This document shows positions 16,044 through 23,972 of a stretch of 64,000 bases of DNA, one piece after another. This stretch comes from Chryseobacterium piscicola (GTDB lineage Bacteria; Bacteroidota; Bacteroidia; Flavobacteriales; Weeksellaceae). The notes under the pieces are model-generated. The model had not been told where the DNA came from. It did no database searches and saw nothing but the letters and a program-made list of their open reading frames with translations. Position numbers and translations under genes: made by a program. The first letter of the stretch is position 1, and each line of letters opens with the position of its first letter. Location of the stretch: NCBI RefSeq assembly GCF_900156685.1, contig NZ_FTOJ01000001.1, positions 1 to 64,000 on the forward strand, in the 5' to 3' direction.

Positions 16044-17384
16044 ATGAAAAAATTTCTGTTTATTCTTGCGGGATTTTCTGTTTTGAGCCTTAATGCTCAG
16101 AAAAAATGGTCGTTGCGGGAATGTGTAGATTATGCCGTGAAAAACAATCTGCAGGTAATTCAGAATGAATACAACAAACAAAACCAAGATGCCAATCTGA
16201 AAATTGCAAAAAACAATTATTTACCAACCGTTTCTGCAAATGTTGGAAATAATGTAAGTTTTGGGCAGGCTTCTTTGGGAACAGGAAGTATTAGAAACGA
16301 TAGATTCAGCAATAATGCTAATATTGGAGCCGATGTTTTGCTTTACAACAATGGCAGATTAGAAAAAACGATTAGAAAAACTCAGTTTGATGTAGAGGCA
16401 AGCCAATACGATATTGAAACTATAAAAAATGATATTTCACTTCAGATTGCTCAGCAATACCTGAATGCACTTTTGAATAAAGAGATTGTAAAAATCAATC
16501 AAAGTGCAGTTTCTAATGCTCAAAAACAATTTGATCGTTCAAAAGCTACAACTGAAGTGGGAACTACAGCACAAACTGTCTTAGCAGAAGCTTCTGCTGC
16601 ACTTGCAAGAGAAAAGCAAAACCTAAAAACTGCCGAAATTAATGTTGGGAGAAGTCTTTTTGCTTTAGCACAGCTCCTTCAACTTAGAGATTATAAAGAT
16701 TTTGATGTAGAAAATGTGGATGTTTCAGATCAACTTACACCACAACTGGTTGCTGTAGATGAAGTTCTTACCACAGCTTACGAAAATCAACCTCAGATTA
16801 AAGCGGCTGAAATCAGAATAAAATCCGCCGAGGCACAAACCGTAGTTACGAGAACCGCATTCTATCCTACCCTTACAGCATCTGTAGGAATTGGAAGTTT
16901 CTACAATAATTTACTGAATACCAACAATGTGGGGTCGGATTTTTTTTACGTCAGTGAAAAATCTTTCTTTCAACAATACAAATCCAACTTTGGTCAGCAA
17001 GCGGGGCTTTCACTAAATGTTCCGATTTTTAATAAAGGAATCACAAGACTTCAGGTAGAGCAGTCTAAAATTAATGAAAGTATAGCTAAAAATAATTATG
17101 AACAGCAAAAATTTGCAGTAAGACAAAGCGTGCAGCAAGCTCAATTTGATGCCAATGCCAATTACGAAATTTATATTGCAGCCACGGAGGCGGAGAAAAA
17201 CACAAAACTTTCTTTAGATTTTTCTGAAAAAAGCTACGCTGCAGGTCGTTCTACAATTTTTGATGTGAATATTGCGAGAAATAATTATGCAAATGCACAA
17301 GGCTCTGTAGCTCAGTCTAAGTACAACTATCTTTTTAGTTTAAAATTGTTGAATTTTTATGCGGGAATTCCTTTAACTTTGTAG
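16044..17384 (+). CDS. TolC-family outer membrane efflux protein
   Basis: The frame opens upstream at 15891 but overlaps folC; the start at 16044 (MKKFLFILAGFSVLSLNAQ) gives a clear signal peptide and 446 residues. The mature protein has the duplicated helical pattern of outer membrane efflux proteins, with long Ala/Gln/Asn-rich heptad stretches such as NEYNKQNQDANLKIAKNNYLP and its second-half counterpart near 290-330. Family members form trimeric outer membrane channels for drug pumps or type I secretion. No membrane fusion or inner membrane pump gene is adjacent. The next gene, sprT-like, starts one base after the stop. Confidence 0.88.
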   Translation: MKKFLFILAGFSVLSLNAQKKWSLRECVDYAVKNNLQVIQNEYNKQNQDANLKIAKNNYLPTVSANVGNNVSFGQASLGTGSIRNDRFSNNANIGADVLLYNNGRLEKTIRKTQFDVEASQYDIETIKNDISLQIAQQYLNALLNKEIVKINQSAVSNAQKQFDRSKATTEVGTTAQTVLAEASAALAREKQNLKTAEINVGRSLFALAQLLQLRDYKDFDVENVDVSDQLTPQLVAVDEVLTTAYENQPQIKAAEIRIKSAEAQTVVTRTAFYPTLTASVGIGSFYNNLLNTNNVGSDFFYVSEKSFFQQYKSNFGQQAGLSLNVPIFNKGITRLQVEQSKINESIAKNNYEQQKFAVRQSVQQAQFDANANYEIYIAATEAEKNTKLSLDFSEKSYAAGRSTIFDVNIARNNYANAQGSVAQSKYNYLFSLKLLNFYAGIPLTL

Positions 17385-17385
17385 C

Positions 17386-17976
17386 ATGTCTATTCAAATT
17401 CTGGAAAAACATTTACCAGACAATTGCAGAACGCATTTAAAAAACTGGTTTTCAGATCATTCAATTCATATTAAAATTACGAAAGATCGCAGTTCTAAGC
17501 TTGGAGATTACAGAAAAAAACGTGATGGTTCACATATTATTACGATTAATTCCACTTTAAAGCCCGAACTTTTTTTCTTTGTCTTGACTCATGAATTGGC
17601 GCATCTCATTGCATTCGAGAAATACGGAAGAAGAATTGCTCCTCACGGAAATGAATGGAAACACACTTTCAGAATGATGCTTTTAGAGAGTATTGAGGTC
17701 TATACTGAAGAATTCAAACCTATTCTCACCTATTTTTCAAGATCTCCGAAGGCTAATTTTATGGCAAGCCCAGAGCTTGTGAAATACTTTCGCTTTGAAA
17801 ACAATGAAGAAGAAGGTATTTTTGTAGAAACTCTTAAGAAGGGAGAAAATTTTATGTTCCGAAATCAAAAGTATGTTTTAGAAGGTCTGATCAAAAAAAA
17901 CTATCTTTGTGTGAACCTCGCTACGGGCAGACAGTATTCTTTCAGACCTATGGTAAAGGTGCAAAATTGTAGTTAA
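17386..17976 (+). CDS. SprT-like zinc metallopeptidase-domain protein
   Basis: The 196-residue cytoplasmic protein carries HELAH (69-73) followed by His87 in APHGNEWK, the zinc set of the SprT/Spartan-like fold. The residue range 20-110 forms the peptidase-like core. In animals this fold digests DNA-protein crosslinks; the bacterial role is not known. It starts one base after the TolC-family gene and ends four bases before the guanylyltransferase gene, so the three are probably one operon, although no functional link is evident. Confidence 0.82.
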   Translation: MSIQILEKHLPDNCRTHLKNWFSDHSIHIKITKDRSSKLGDYRKKRDGSHIITINSTLKPELFFFVLTHELAHLIAFEKYGRRIAPHGNEWKHTFRMMLLESIEVYTEEFKPILTYFSRSPKANFMASPELVKYFRFENNEEEGIFVETLKKGENFMFRNQKYVLEGLIKKNYLCVNLATGRQYSFRPMVKVQNCS

Positions 17977-17980
17977 AAAA

Positions 17981-19063
17981 ATGTCAACATCAAATCAATA
18001 CTGCGTCATCATGGCAGGTGGCATCGGTAGCCGTTTCTGGCCATTAAGTACGCAAAAATTCCCTAAACAGTTTCAGGATATTCTAGGAACAGGTCGCACA
18101 ATGATTCAGCAGACCTATGATCGAATCTGCAAACTGATTCCGAAAGAAAATATTTTTGTTATTACCAACAAAGAATATATCACAATTTCTCATCAACAGC
18201 TTCCCGAAGTGCCCCAGGAAAACATTGTTGGAGAGCCTCTAATGAAGAATACATCGGCCTGCAACCTTTACATGGCAAACAAAATCCGAGAAATAAATCC
18301 TGATGCCACCATGATTGTTTTGCCGGCAGATCATTTGATTTTAAAAGAAGATATATTTCTTGAAAAAGCCAAAATAGCCCTGAACTTGGCTGCAAAAAAA
18401 GATTACCTCGTTACTCTTGGCATTACACCAACCAGACCTGATATTGGATACGGATATATTCAGATTGTAGACAAAGAAGGCTCAGATTTTCACAAAGTAA
18501 AAACGTTTACCGAGAAACCTATTTTAGAATTAGCTACCACTTTTCTTGAAAGCGGAGATTTTCTTTGGAACGCGGGAATTTTTATCTGGAATGTGAAGAC
18601 GATTCAAAAAGCATTTGAAGAATTTTTACCAGAGATGACCCAGCAGTTTACCTCTTGTGAATATAATGCTGACAGCGAAACGAGCTGTATTGAAAATATT
18701 TATCCTAAAGTTCAGAAAATCTCCATAGACAACGGAATTTTGGAAAAAGCAAAAAATGTTTACGTTATTCCAGCTGATTTGGGATGGAGTGATTTGGGAA
18801 CATGGACTTCCGTTTTTGAAAACAGTGAAAAAGATGAGAACAACAATGCCAACCCTCACAAAAATTCGCTTTCTTATAATTCTTCGGGAAACATTATTCA
18901 TCTGAAAAATTTAAATAAAGCTGTTGTGATAGACGGTTTGAAAGATTTTATCGTTGTAGATACAGATAAAGTCCTTTTAATTTGCCCAAGAGATCACGAT
19001 CAGCTCATTAAAGAATATGTTCTAGATCTGAAAAATCTTAAAAAAGGAGATAAGTTCATGTAA
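17981..19063 (+). CDS. manC: mannose-1-phosphate guanylyltransferase
   Basis: The 360-residue enzyme begins with the nucleotidyltransferase signature MAGGIGSRFWPLST and has the sugar-1-phosphate pocket pattern FTEKP (Glu/Lys, near 170) and WNAGIF (near 190). It makes GDP-mannose from GTP and mannose 1-phosphate for surface polysaccharides. The length is that of the single-function enzyme, without the phosphomannose isomerase domain of longer homologues. It lies four bases after the sprT-like gene. Confidence 0.92.
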   Translation: MSTSNQYCVIMAGGIGSRFWPLSTQKFPKQFQDILGTGRTMIQQTYDRICKLIPKENIFVITNKEYITISHQQLPEVPQENIVGEPLMKNTSACNLYMANKIREINPDATMIVLPADHLILKEDIFLEKAKIALNLAAKKDYLVTLGITPTRPDIGYGYIQIVDKEGSDFHKVKTFTEKPILELATTFLESGDFLWNAGIFIWNVKTIQKAFEEFLPEMTQQFTSCEYNADSETSCIENIYPKVQKISIDNGILEKAKNVYVIPADLGWSDLGTWTSVFENSEKDENNNANPHKNSLSYNSSGNIIHLKNLNKAVVIDGLKDFIVVDTDKVLLICPRDHDQLIKEYVLDLKNLKKGDKFM

Positions 19064-19096
19064 AAAGTCGGCATTATTTCTGCTGCAATCTATTTT

Positions 19097-19762
19097 ATGA
19101 AGATTTTAAAGAACACCGGAGTTTTAGTTTTAATGTTTTTTTCTGTATTTGTTTTTTCTCAAGAGAAGAAGAAATTTACCAATGTACAGAATGTTTTGGC
19201 TAAAATAATCCCTAATGATAAGTTTGATTTTTGGGTATTGGTGTACAATAGTTACGGCAAAAATCAGGAGGTGAAAGCCTCTGGAACAAAGAAAGATTAT
19301 CTTCCGCAATTTTCAGGTTTTGATCTTACACCCAGTAAAGATACATTTTTTTACATCGTAAATTCTAAAGGCGGAAAAATAAGCTACATTACAGAATTGA
19401 AGGATTTAAAACCATTCATAGGAGACATCGATAATGCAGAGGAAGCTGCTCTTTCTGCCGTACTGGAAGGATACATTATTGACGAAGAATTTGTAGACCT
19501 TGCCGCAAATTATTATCAAGACGCCAAAAATTATTATCTAGATTTGGGGAAAGTGACTTCTAAAGAATGCCCATACCAAAAGAAACATTTCACGATAACA
19601 GTTTCAAAATCGGCAGGAAAAATTGAAAATATAAAAGAAAATGGTTCCTACATAGAACTTTACAATAAAAAATGCATCAATAATCCGCGACTTTTAAAAT
19701 TAGAAAAAAAGGAAGAAACTAAAGATGATCCTAAGAAGCAACCTGCAAAAAAACGAAAATAA
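19097..19762 (+). CDS. secreted protein of unknown function with Lys/Pro-rich tail
   Basis: The 221-residue protein has a signal peptide (MKILKNTGVLVLMFFSVFVFSQ). The mature domain has no known motif; its two Cys (in KECPYQ and NKKCINN, near 160 and 195) could form a disulfide. The end is highly basic (KKEETKDDPKKQPAKKRK). The last 38 bases overlap the start of the GNAT gene, so the two are probably coupled. The function is unknown. Confidence 0.6.
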   Translation: MKILKNTGVLVLMFFSVFVFSQEKKKFTNVQNVLAKIIPNDKFDFWVLVYNSYGKNQEVKASGTKKDYLPQFSGFDLTPSKDTFFYIVNSKGGKISYITELKDLKPFIGDIDNAEEAALSAVLEGYIIDEEFVDLAANYYQDAKNYYLDLGKVTSKECPYQKKHFTITVSKSAGKIENIKENGSYIELYNKKCINNPRLLKLEKKEETKDDPKKQPAKKRK

Positions 19763-20264
19763 TATTTTTGAAACTGAAAGACTTATTATTCGTTTAATTT
19801 CTTTACACGATACCCAGCTTGTTTTTGATTTGTATAATATGCCCAAATTTATAGAGTTCATTGGCAACAGACATATCACCAATCTTGAAGCTGCGGAAAA
19901 TTATATTGAAAACAAATTTTTCCCTCAAATAGATCGTTTGGGTTACGGAAATTACACTATTATCTTAAAGGAAGGAACTATTAAAATTGGTGCAGTTGGT
20001 ATTTTTGAGCGTGAAGGTTTAGACGTTGCCGACATTGGTTTCTCTGTACTAGAGGAGTTTGAAGGTAAAGGCTTAATGTACGAGGCGGCTCATAAAATAA
20101 AGGAAGTCGTGATGCAAAATTTTGGTTTAAAGACAATTTCGGCAATCACTACAAAAGACAATTTCTCTTCTCAGAAACTAATTCAAAAATTGGATTTAAA
20201 ATTCAAAAACTTCATAACTCTTCCAAATGAAGATAAAGAATTGATGTATTTTGAGAGTGAATAA
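19725..20264 (+). CDS. GNAT-family N-acetyltransferase, RimJ/RimL-like
   Basis: The 179-residue protein opens with TERLIIRLISLHD, the usual first strand of RimJ/RimL-type GNAT enzymes. Residues about 105-120 give the acetyl-CoA-binding pattern DIGFSVLEEFEGKGLMYEA, in which EGKG fits the Q/RxxGxG/A loop. A later segment (TISAITTKDNFSSQKLIQKL) is the family's ligand strand. The substrate could be a protein N-terminus, an amino acid or an antibiotic and cannot be told here. The start chosen overlaps the upstream gene by 38 bases; no later in-frame ATG keeps the first strand. Confidence 0.85.
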   Translation: MILRSNLQKNENNIFETERLIIRLISLHDTQLVFDLYNMPKFIEFIGNRHITNLEAAENYIENKFFPQIDRLGYGNYTIILKEGTIKIGAVGIFEREGLDVADIGFSVLEEFEGKGLMYEAAHKIKEVVMQNFGLKTISAITTKDNFSSQKLIQKLDLKFKNFITLPNEDKELMYFESE

Positions 20265-20278
20265 TATTTAAATAAAAA

Positions 20279-20305
20279 ACTTTCACAGAAAAAATCTATG
20301 AAAGC
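20279..20305 (-). terminator. probable terminator of the calpain-like operon
   Basis: CTTTCA and TGAAAG, extended past a small internal loop by GA and TC, form a hairpin. On the minus strand it is followed by TTTTTTATTT, about 30 bases past the stop at 20337. Confidence 0.55.
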
Positions 20306-20336
20306 TTGATATAAAATTTTGGCTTGTTTTGAATGA

Positions 20337-21638
20337 TTATTTCGCAACTCCCATCCCTGCAAAATAGTATTTGAAAGCATTAATTTCCAATGCAAAAACT
20401 CCATCATTACCAATCATATTGATGGGTCTCCAAAAGCTGTTATCGAAGAAACTGATGAGACCCTGATAAGAATTTAAGCCATTGGGCTCTGTCACTCCCC
20501 AAGGGTTTCTAAGGATAATGTAGCTTTTATTATTGATTAATGCCCAACCTAAAATGGTATAAGCATGGTTTGCCACAATATTTGACCCTGAATAGTCTCC
20601 AGATCCATAAGTCCATGCTACCATTGGATGAATGGTTTTCATGCTCATTGAGTTTTCTCTCACGATACCGTATAATTGATCTGCAGTTCTTGTATTTGTG
20701 TAATAATACAAAGGCGTTTTGTTGTTTAATTGAGCAATTGCTTTTACAGGATCTCCGTAAGCTGTTTTTGTAATATCCGGCTTATCGTCATTGGTATTGT
20801 TGATCCATTTTGCAAATGCTTTTTCGTAGACAGCAGGCCAAATCTCTCCCGCATCATTACTTCTGCAGTATATAGGGTTGCTGTAATTGTTAACAATTGT
20901 ATTGTCTGTAACCTCTATCAACTTTGTTGCAGCGTCTTTTCCGCCACCTTTTGTATAAAACTGGACAGCATTTACGCGTTCTGTTTCTCCCACTCCGGTA
21001 GCACGTACTTTATGCTGTATGGCATAAGGTGTTGCCCAAGCCAAGGCTACAATAGCAGAGATAAAATAGCAGTTCCCTACAGCACCCTGAATAGGATCAT
21101 TAAATTCTGTAACATCATTGAAGAAATTCCCTCTGTCGCTCCAAGAGCAGTTAGCTGGCGTCCAGCCCGTATTTGAGTTTTGAGTATTAAAGAGAATTTC
21201 TCTGATAGCCGGAGACAGTATGGTGTTGCTGATTGTGTTATTGAGTTTCGGGACATTCAATACTACTTTTACTTCTCCCCTGTCTAGTCTTGCATTTTTT
21301 ACAGAAATCCCGTCAAGGTCTTTAACACCAAAATTGGAAAGATCTCTCAAGTTTTTGATCGTTGAGAAGTTAATTGTTTCTAACTTATCTACCGCTCTCA
21401 CTTTAATATCTTCCATTTTCATGGTTGTTATAGTGTTGTCTTTTGCAAGCTGTAATCCCGCATAAAGTGGCGAATTAAATTTAATGTCAAAAAGTTCTGC
21501 ATAATTTTTTTCTAAAGCCTGCTCAATAATTTGATAAGATTTTGCGTCTTTCCAATCAAACTTTCTTCCTGTAATTGCTTCTGTTAATGCGTAAGGATTG
21601 ATCACTCCTATTAGCATTTCTTTTGGTGCTTGATCCAT
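20337..21638 (-). CDS. calpain-like (C2) cysteine protease
   Basis: The 433-residue protein has the papain-like triad of calpains in the right order and spacing: Cys190 in QGAVGNCYFISAI, His358 in ANHAYTILGW and Asn378 in LRNPWG. The helper Gln is in the same QGAVGNC stretch (Gln184). The N-terminal 150 residues are a separate region with a beta-rich run near 95-130 and no family I can name. There is no signal peptide, so the protein is cytoplasmic or exported by a non-Sec route. Eukaryotic calpains are calcium-activated; no EF-hand is seen here. A 131-residue gene lies 9 bases upstream in the same unit and may encode a regulator or inhibitor (inference). Confidence 0.87.
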   Translation of the reverse strand: MDQAPKEMLIGVINPYALTEAITGRKFDWKDAKSYQIIEQALEKNYAELFDIKFNSPLYAGLQLAKDNTITTMKMEDIKVRAVDKLETINFSTIKNLRDLSNFGVKDLDGISVKNARLDRGEVKVVLNVPKLNNTISNTILSPAIREILFNTQNSNTGWTPANCSWSDRGNFFNDVTEFNDPIQGAVGNCYFISAIVALAWATPYAIQHKVRATGVGETERVNAVQFYTKGGGKDAATKLIEVTDNTIVNNYSNPIYCRSNDAGEIWPAVYEKAFAKWINNTNDDKPDITKTAYGDPVKAIAQLNNKTPLYYYTNTRTADQLYGIVRENSMSMKTIHPMVAWTYGSGDYSGSNIVANHAYTILGWALINNKSYIILRNPWGVTEPNGLNSYQGLISFFDNSFWRPINMIGNDGVFALEINAFKYYFAGMGVAK

Positions 21639-21652
21639 GATAATAATTGTTT

Positions 21653-22048
21653 TTAATGGTTAATGATTTTATTAATATTGTTTAAAAAATCTGAGTTGTA
21701 GAGAAAAAGAAAGCGATTGAAAAGATCGATACCAGGGAGGTCATCATTTTGAATAAAACTCTTTTCAGAATTTCGTTGGCATAATTCTAAGGTTCGTTGG
21801 CTTCCACCTACTTTCGAAGAAGACTTGGAGAGCATTTTTAGATTGATAAGACCAATGATAAGTTGCTCCAAGATCAAAACATTTATTTTTTTTGATTCCG
21901 AATAAACATTTTTTTCATCAAGATCATACCCCTTGAAAACTTTGAGCTCCGCAATACCATTGCTCGAAAAAACGAGATCGTAACGGTATGCGTATTCTGG
22001 CGGAACACTTCCGTTATTGAATGTGGCAATTACTTTTTTATCTTTCAT
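21653..22048 (-). CDS. small partner protein of the calpain-like protease
   Basis: The start at 22048 (MKDKKVIATFNNGSVPPEY) is the first ATG; an earlier TTG at 22069 is less likely. The 131-residue protein has no signal peptide and no membrane helix. The first 60 residues are beta-rich, with YRYDLVFSSNGIAELKVFKGY. The rest is helical and ends with several Asn and Ile. It ends 14 bases before the protease start on the same strand. Small proteins beside cysteine proteases are often their inhibitors or chaperones, but I see no known inhibitor motif, so that role is a guess. Confidence 0.55.
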   Translation of the reverse strand: MKDKKVIATFNNGSVPPEYAYRYDLVFSSNGIAELKVFKGYDLDEKNVYSESKKINVLILEQLIIGLINLKMLSKSSSKVGGSQRTLELCQRNSEKSFIQNDDLPGIDLFNRFLFLYNSDFLNNINKIINH

Positions 22049-22142
22049 AACTCTAGTTTGATAATCCAAAACTAAAACAATGTAACAAGCATAATATCAG
22101 TATATTCACTATTTTTAACCCGTGAAAAAACGGTAAATAAAA

Positions 22143-22168
22143 AAAGCTGCCACAATTGTGACAGCTTT
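22143..22168 (-). terminator. terminator downstream of the SufT-like gene
   Basis: AAAGCTG and CAGCTTT flank a self-complementary CACAATTGTG core, giving a nearly perfect 26-base hairpin. On the minus strand a T run follows. It lies 30 bases past the stop at 22198. Confidence 0.75.
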
Positions 22169-22197
22169 CTGTATTATTGAATTTAAAGATTCAAACA

Positions 22198-22524
22198 TTA
22201 AAGCATTCCCAGCTCAAATTTCGCCTCTTCGCTCATCATATCTTTATTCCAGCTTGGCTCGAAGGTTAGTTCGAGATCTACCTCGTTTACTTGTTCTACT
22301 TCTTTCACTTTATCTTTCACTTCTTGTGGAAGTGTTTCGGCTACGGGACAGTTGGGTGTGGTAAGGGTCATGATGATCTTCACATCGGCCTCTTCGGAAA
22401 TCTGCACGTCGTAAATTAATCCAAGCTCATAAATGTCGACCGGAATTTCAGGGTCGTAAACCGTTTTTAAAACACCAATTATTTCTTCACCAATATCTGC
22501 GATTTGATCGTCTGTAAATTTCAT
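22198..22524 (-). CDS. sufT: MIP18-family Fe-S assembly protein (SufT-like)
   Basis: The 108-residue protein is a DUF59/MIP18 domain alone. It has the family stretch YDPEIPVDIYELGLIYDV (23-40) and TTPNCP with the conserved Cys59. Members help mature iron-sulfur proteins and often accompany suf genes. Here the sufABCD cluster is about 24 kb away, and the upstream neighbour on the same strand is a 3'-5' exonuclease 18 bases before it. The name sufT follows the family, and is less certain than the fold. Confidence 0.82.
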   Translation of the reverse strand: MKFTDDQIADIGEEIIGVLKTVYDPEIPVDIYELGLIYDVQISEEADVKIIMTLTTPNCPVAETLPQEVKDKVKEVEQVNEVDLELTFEPSWNKDMMSEEAKFELGML

Positions 22525-22542
22525 TTTTATGATTAATCTAAA

Positions 22543-23235
22543 TTAAGAATACCTTTTCAACAAATCTTCCTGACGCATACGCCGGAAAATATTTGCCAAA
22601 GTTAAGACATCTTTTTCACAATAATCTACAATTCTCTGCAAGTCTTTTTCTATGTAGTAAATTGATGAAACCATTGAGCCATCTATATCATCTTTTGGCG
22701 TAGGAATACCGAAAACATGAGCCAGAAGTTCCAGAGAAACGAAGCTTTTGTAATCTCCGAATTTCCAAAGTTCCATCGTATCGATGTGCGGAATTTCCCA
22801 AGGTTTTTTTCCGAAAAGCTGAAATGGTGTTGGTGGTTGCATACCATTGATGAGGAAACGTCTCGCAATCCAAGGAAAATCAAATTCTTTACCATTATGG
22901 GCGCACAGAATAACATCACGAAGCTTCGGACTGTTGAAAATTTCTCCAAATTCTAAAAGAAGTCTTTTTTCTTCGTCATTTGCAAAACTTTTGATTTTCA
23001 AAGTGTCATTTTTTTCAAGCATTCCTATGGTGATGCAGATAATTTTACCAAATTCTGCCATGATTCCGGCTCGGTTATAAAAGTCTTCCGGTGAAATCTC
23101 GTCTTTGCGCTGATATCTCGTTTTCTTATCCCAGAGGGTTTGTTCTACATCTGGAATCTCCTCCCAATTTCCGTACTGCGGAACAGTCTCTATATCAATA
23201 AATAAAACTTTTTCTAAAGGAATATTTTGTATCAT
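22543..23235 (-). CDS. predicted 3'-5' exonuclease, PolB-like
   Basis: The 230-residue protein has the RNase H-like exonuclease fold of the DEDD superfamily: Exo I is FIDIET with Asp14 and Glu16, Exo II lies around CAHNGKEFDFPWI (near 115), and Exo III is YCEKDVLTLANIF near the C-terminus, with its Tyr 4 residues before the Asp as in the DEDDy type. It resembles the stand-alone proofreading domain of family B DNA polymerases that is common in Bacteroidota. The role (repair, editing or RNA trimming) is not established. It precedes the SufT-like gene by 18 bases. Confidence 0.85.
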   Translation of the reverse strand: MIQNIPLEKVLFIDIETVPQYGNWEEIPDVEQTLWDKKTRYQRKDEISPEDFYNRAGIMAEFGKIICITIGMLEKNDTLKIKSFANDEEKRLLLEFGEIFNSPKLRDVILCAHNGKEFDFPWIARRFLINGMQPPTPFQLFGKKPWEIPHIDTMELWKFGDYKSFVSLELLAHVFGIPTPKDDIDGSMVSSIYYIEKDLQRIVDYCEKDVLTLANIFRRMRQEDLLKRYS

Positions 23236-23305
23236 ATTTGTGTTTATTATTTAATAACTATTTTACTCTTTTTAAACCCTTTTACGTTTAGCAATTTTCT
23301 AGAAC

Positions 23306-23653
23306 TCATCCTACCTGCAAGCCGTTTTTCGTTGGCAATGAAAGAGAAAGAAGCGTTACATCTTTAGAATCTTCGCCGTAAACTCCCAAAACAAGACATT
23401 CACTAAAGAAATTGGCAATCTGTTTTTTAGGAAAATTAACCACCGCTAAAATTTGTTTTCCTACTAAATCTTCCTTGCTGTAGAGAGAAGTGATTTGTGC
23501 AGCAGATTTCTTCATTCCCAAGTCTCCAAAATCAATTTCAAGCTGATAAGACGGATTTCTCGCTTCTTCAAAATCACTTACAGAAATAATTGCTCCGCAC
23601 CGAATGTCTAATTTCTCAAAATCAGTCCAGGATATTTCTGGTTTTATATTCAT
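23306..23653 (-). CDS. CsaA-like tRNA-binding protein
   Basis: The 115-residue protein is a single EMAP-II/tRNA-binding OB-fold. It has the domain's typical opening (FEKLDIRCGAIISV), the central GMKKSAAQITSLY and the closing SLSLPTKNGLQVG. This domain is found at the ends of some aminoacyl-tRNA synthetases and alone as CsaA, a reported secretion chaperone of Bacillus, or as YgjH. The physiological role in Bacteroidota is not known. It is monocistronic. Confidence 0.88.
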   Translation of the reverse strand: MNIKPEISWTDFEKLDIRCGAIISVSDFEEARNPSYQLEIDFGDLGMKKSAAQITSLYSKEDLVGKQILAVVNFPKKQIANFFSECLVLGVYGEDSKDVTLLSLSLPTKNGLQVG

Positions 23654-23972
23654 TTTAGTTTTGTATTTACTGATCTCTAAAACAAAAGTATTAAAATTTA
23701 GATTTACAATTTATTTACTACCAAACGATTTTGTTTTTTTATGCTTAAATACTAACCCATTTTAATAAAAAAAGAGAACATGATCTGCAAATTAAAAATC
23801 ACTTTCCAATTGATAAAAACGTTTACTTTAATTCTCATTTGCTTTCTATTAGAATAAAAAAAAAGAGAATTGACTTTGATATTTCTCAATAAAGATAGAA
23901 GTATTAAAATTTAAATCTAAAAACTTTGATGATTTGCTTTAAAATTTTTAAATTTACTTAAAACACAAAGCA
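23654..23972. other. AT-rich spacer before the comM-like gene
   Basis: No gene or RNA was found. A short direct repeat, AAGTATTAAAATTTA, occurs near 23689 and again near 23899. A 25-codon frame near 23780 is too short and too Leu/Ile-rich to trust. The promoter for the gene at 23973 must lie near the right end, but I cannot place it with confidence. Confidence 0.4.
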
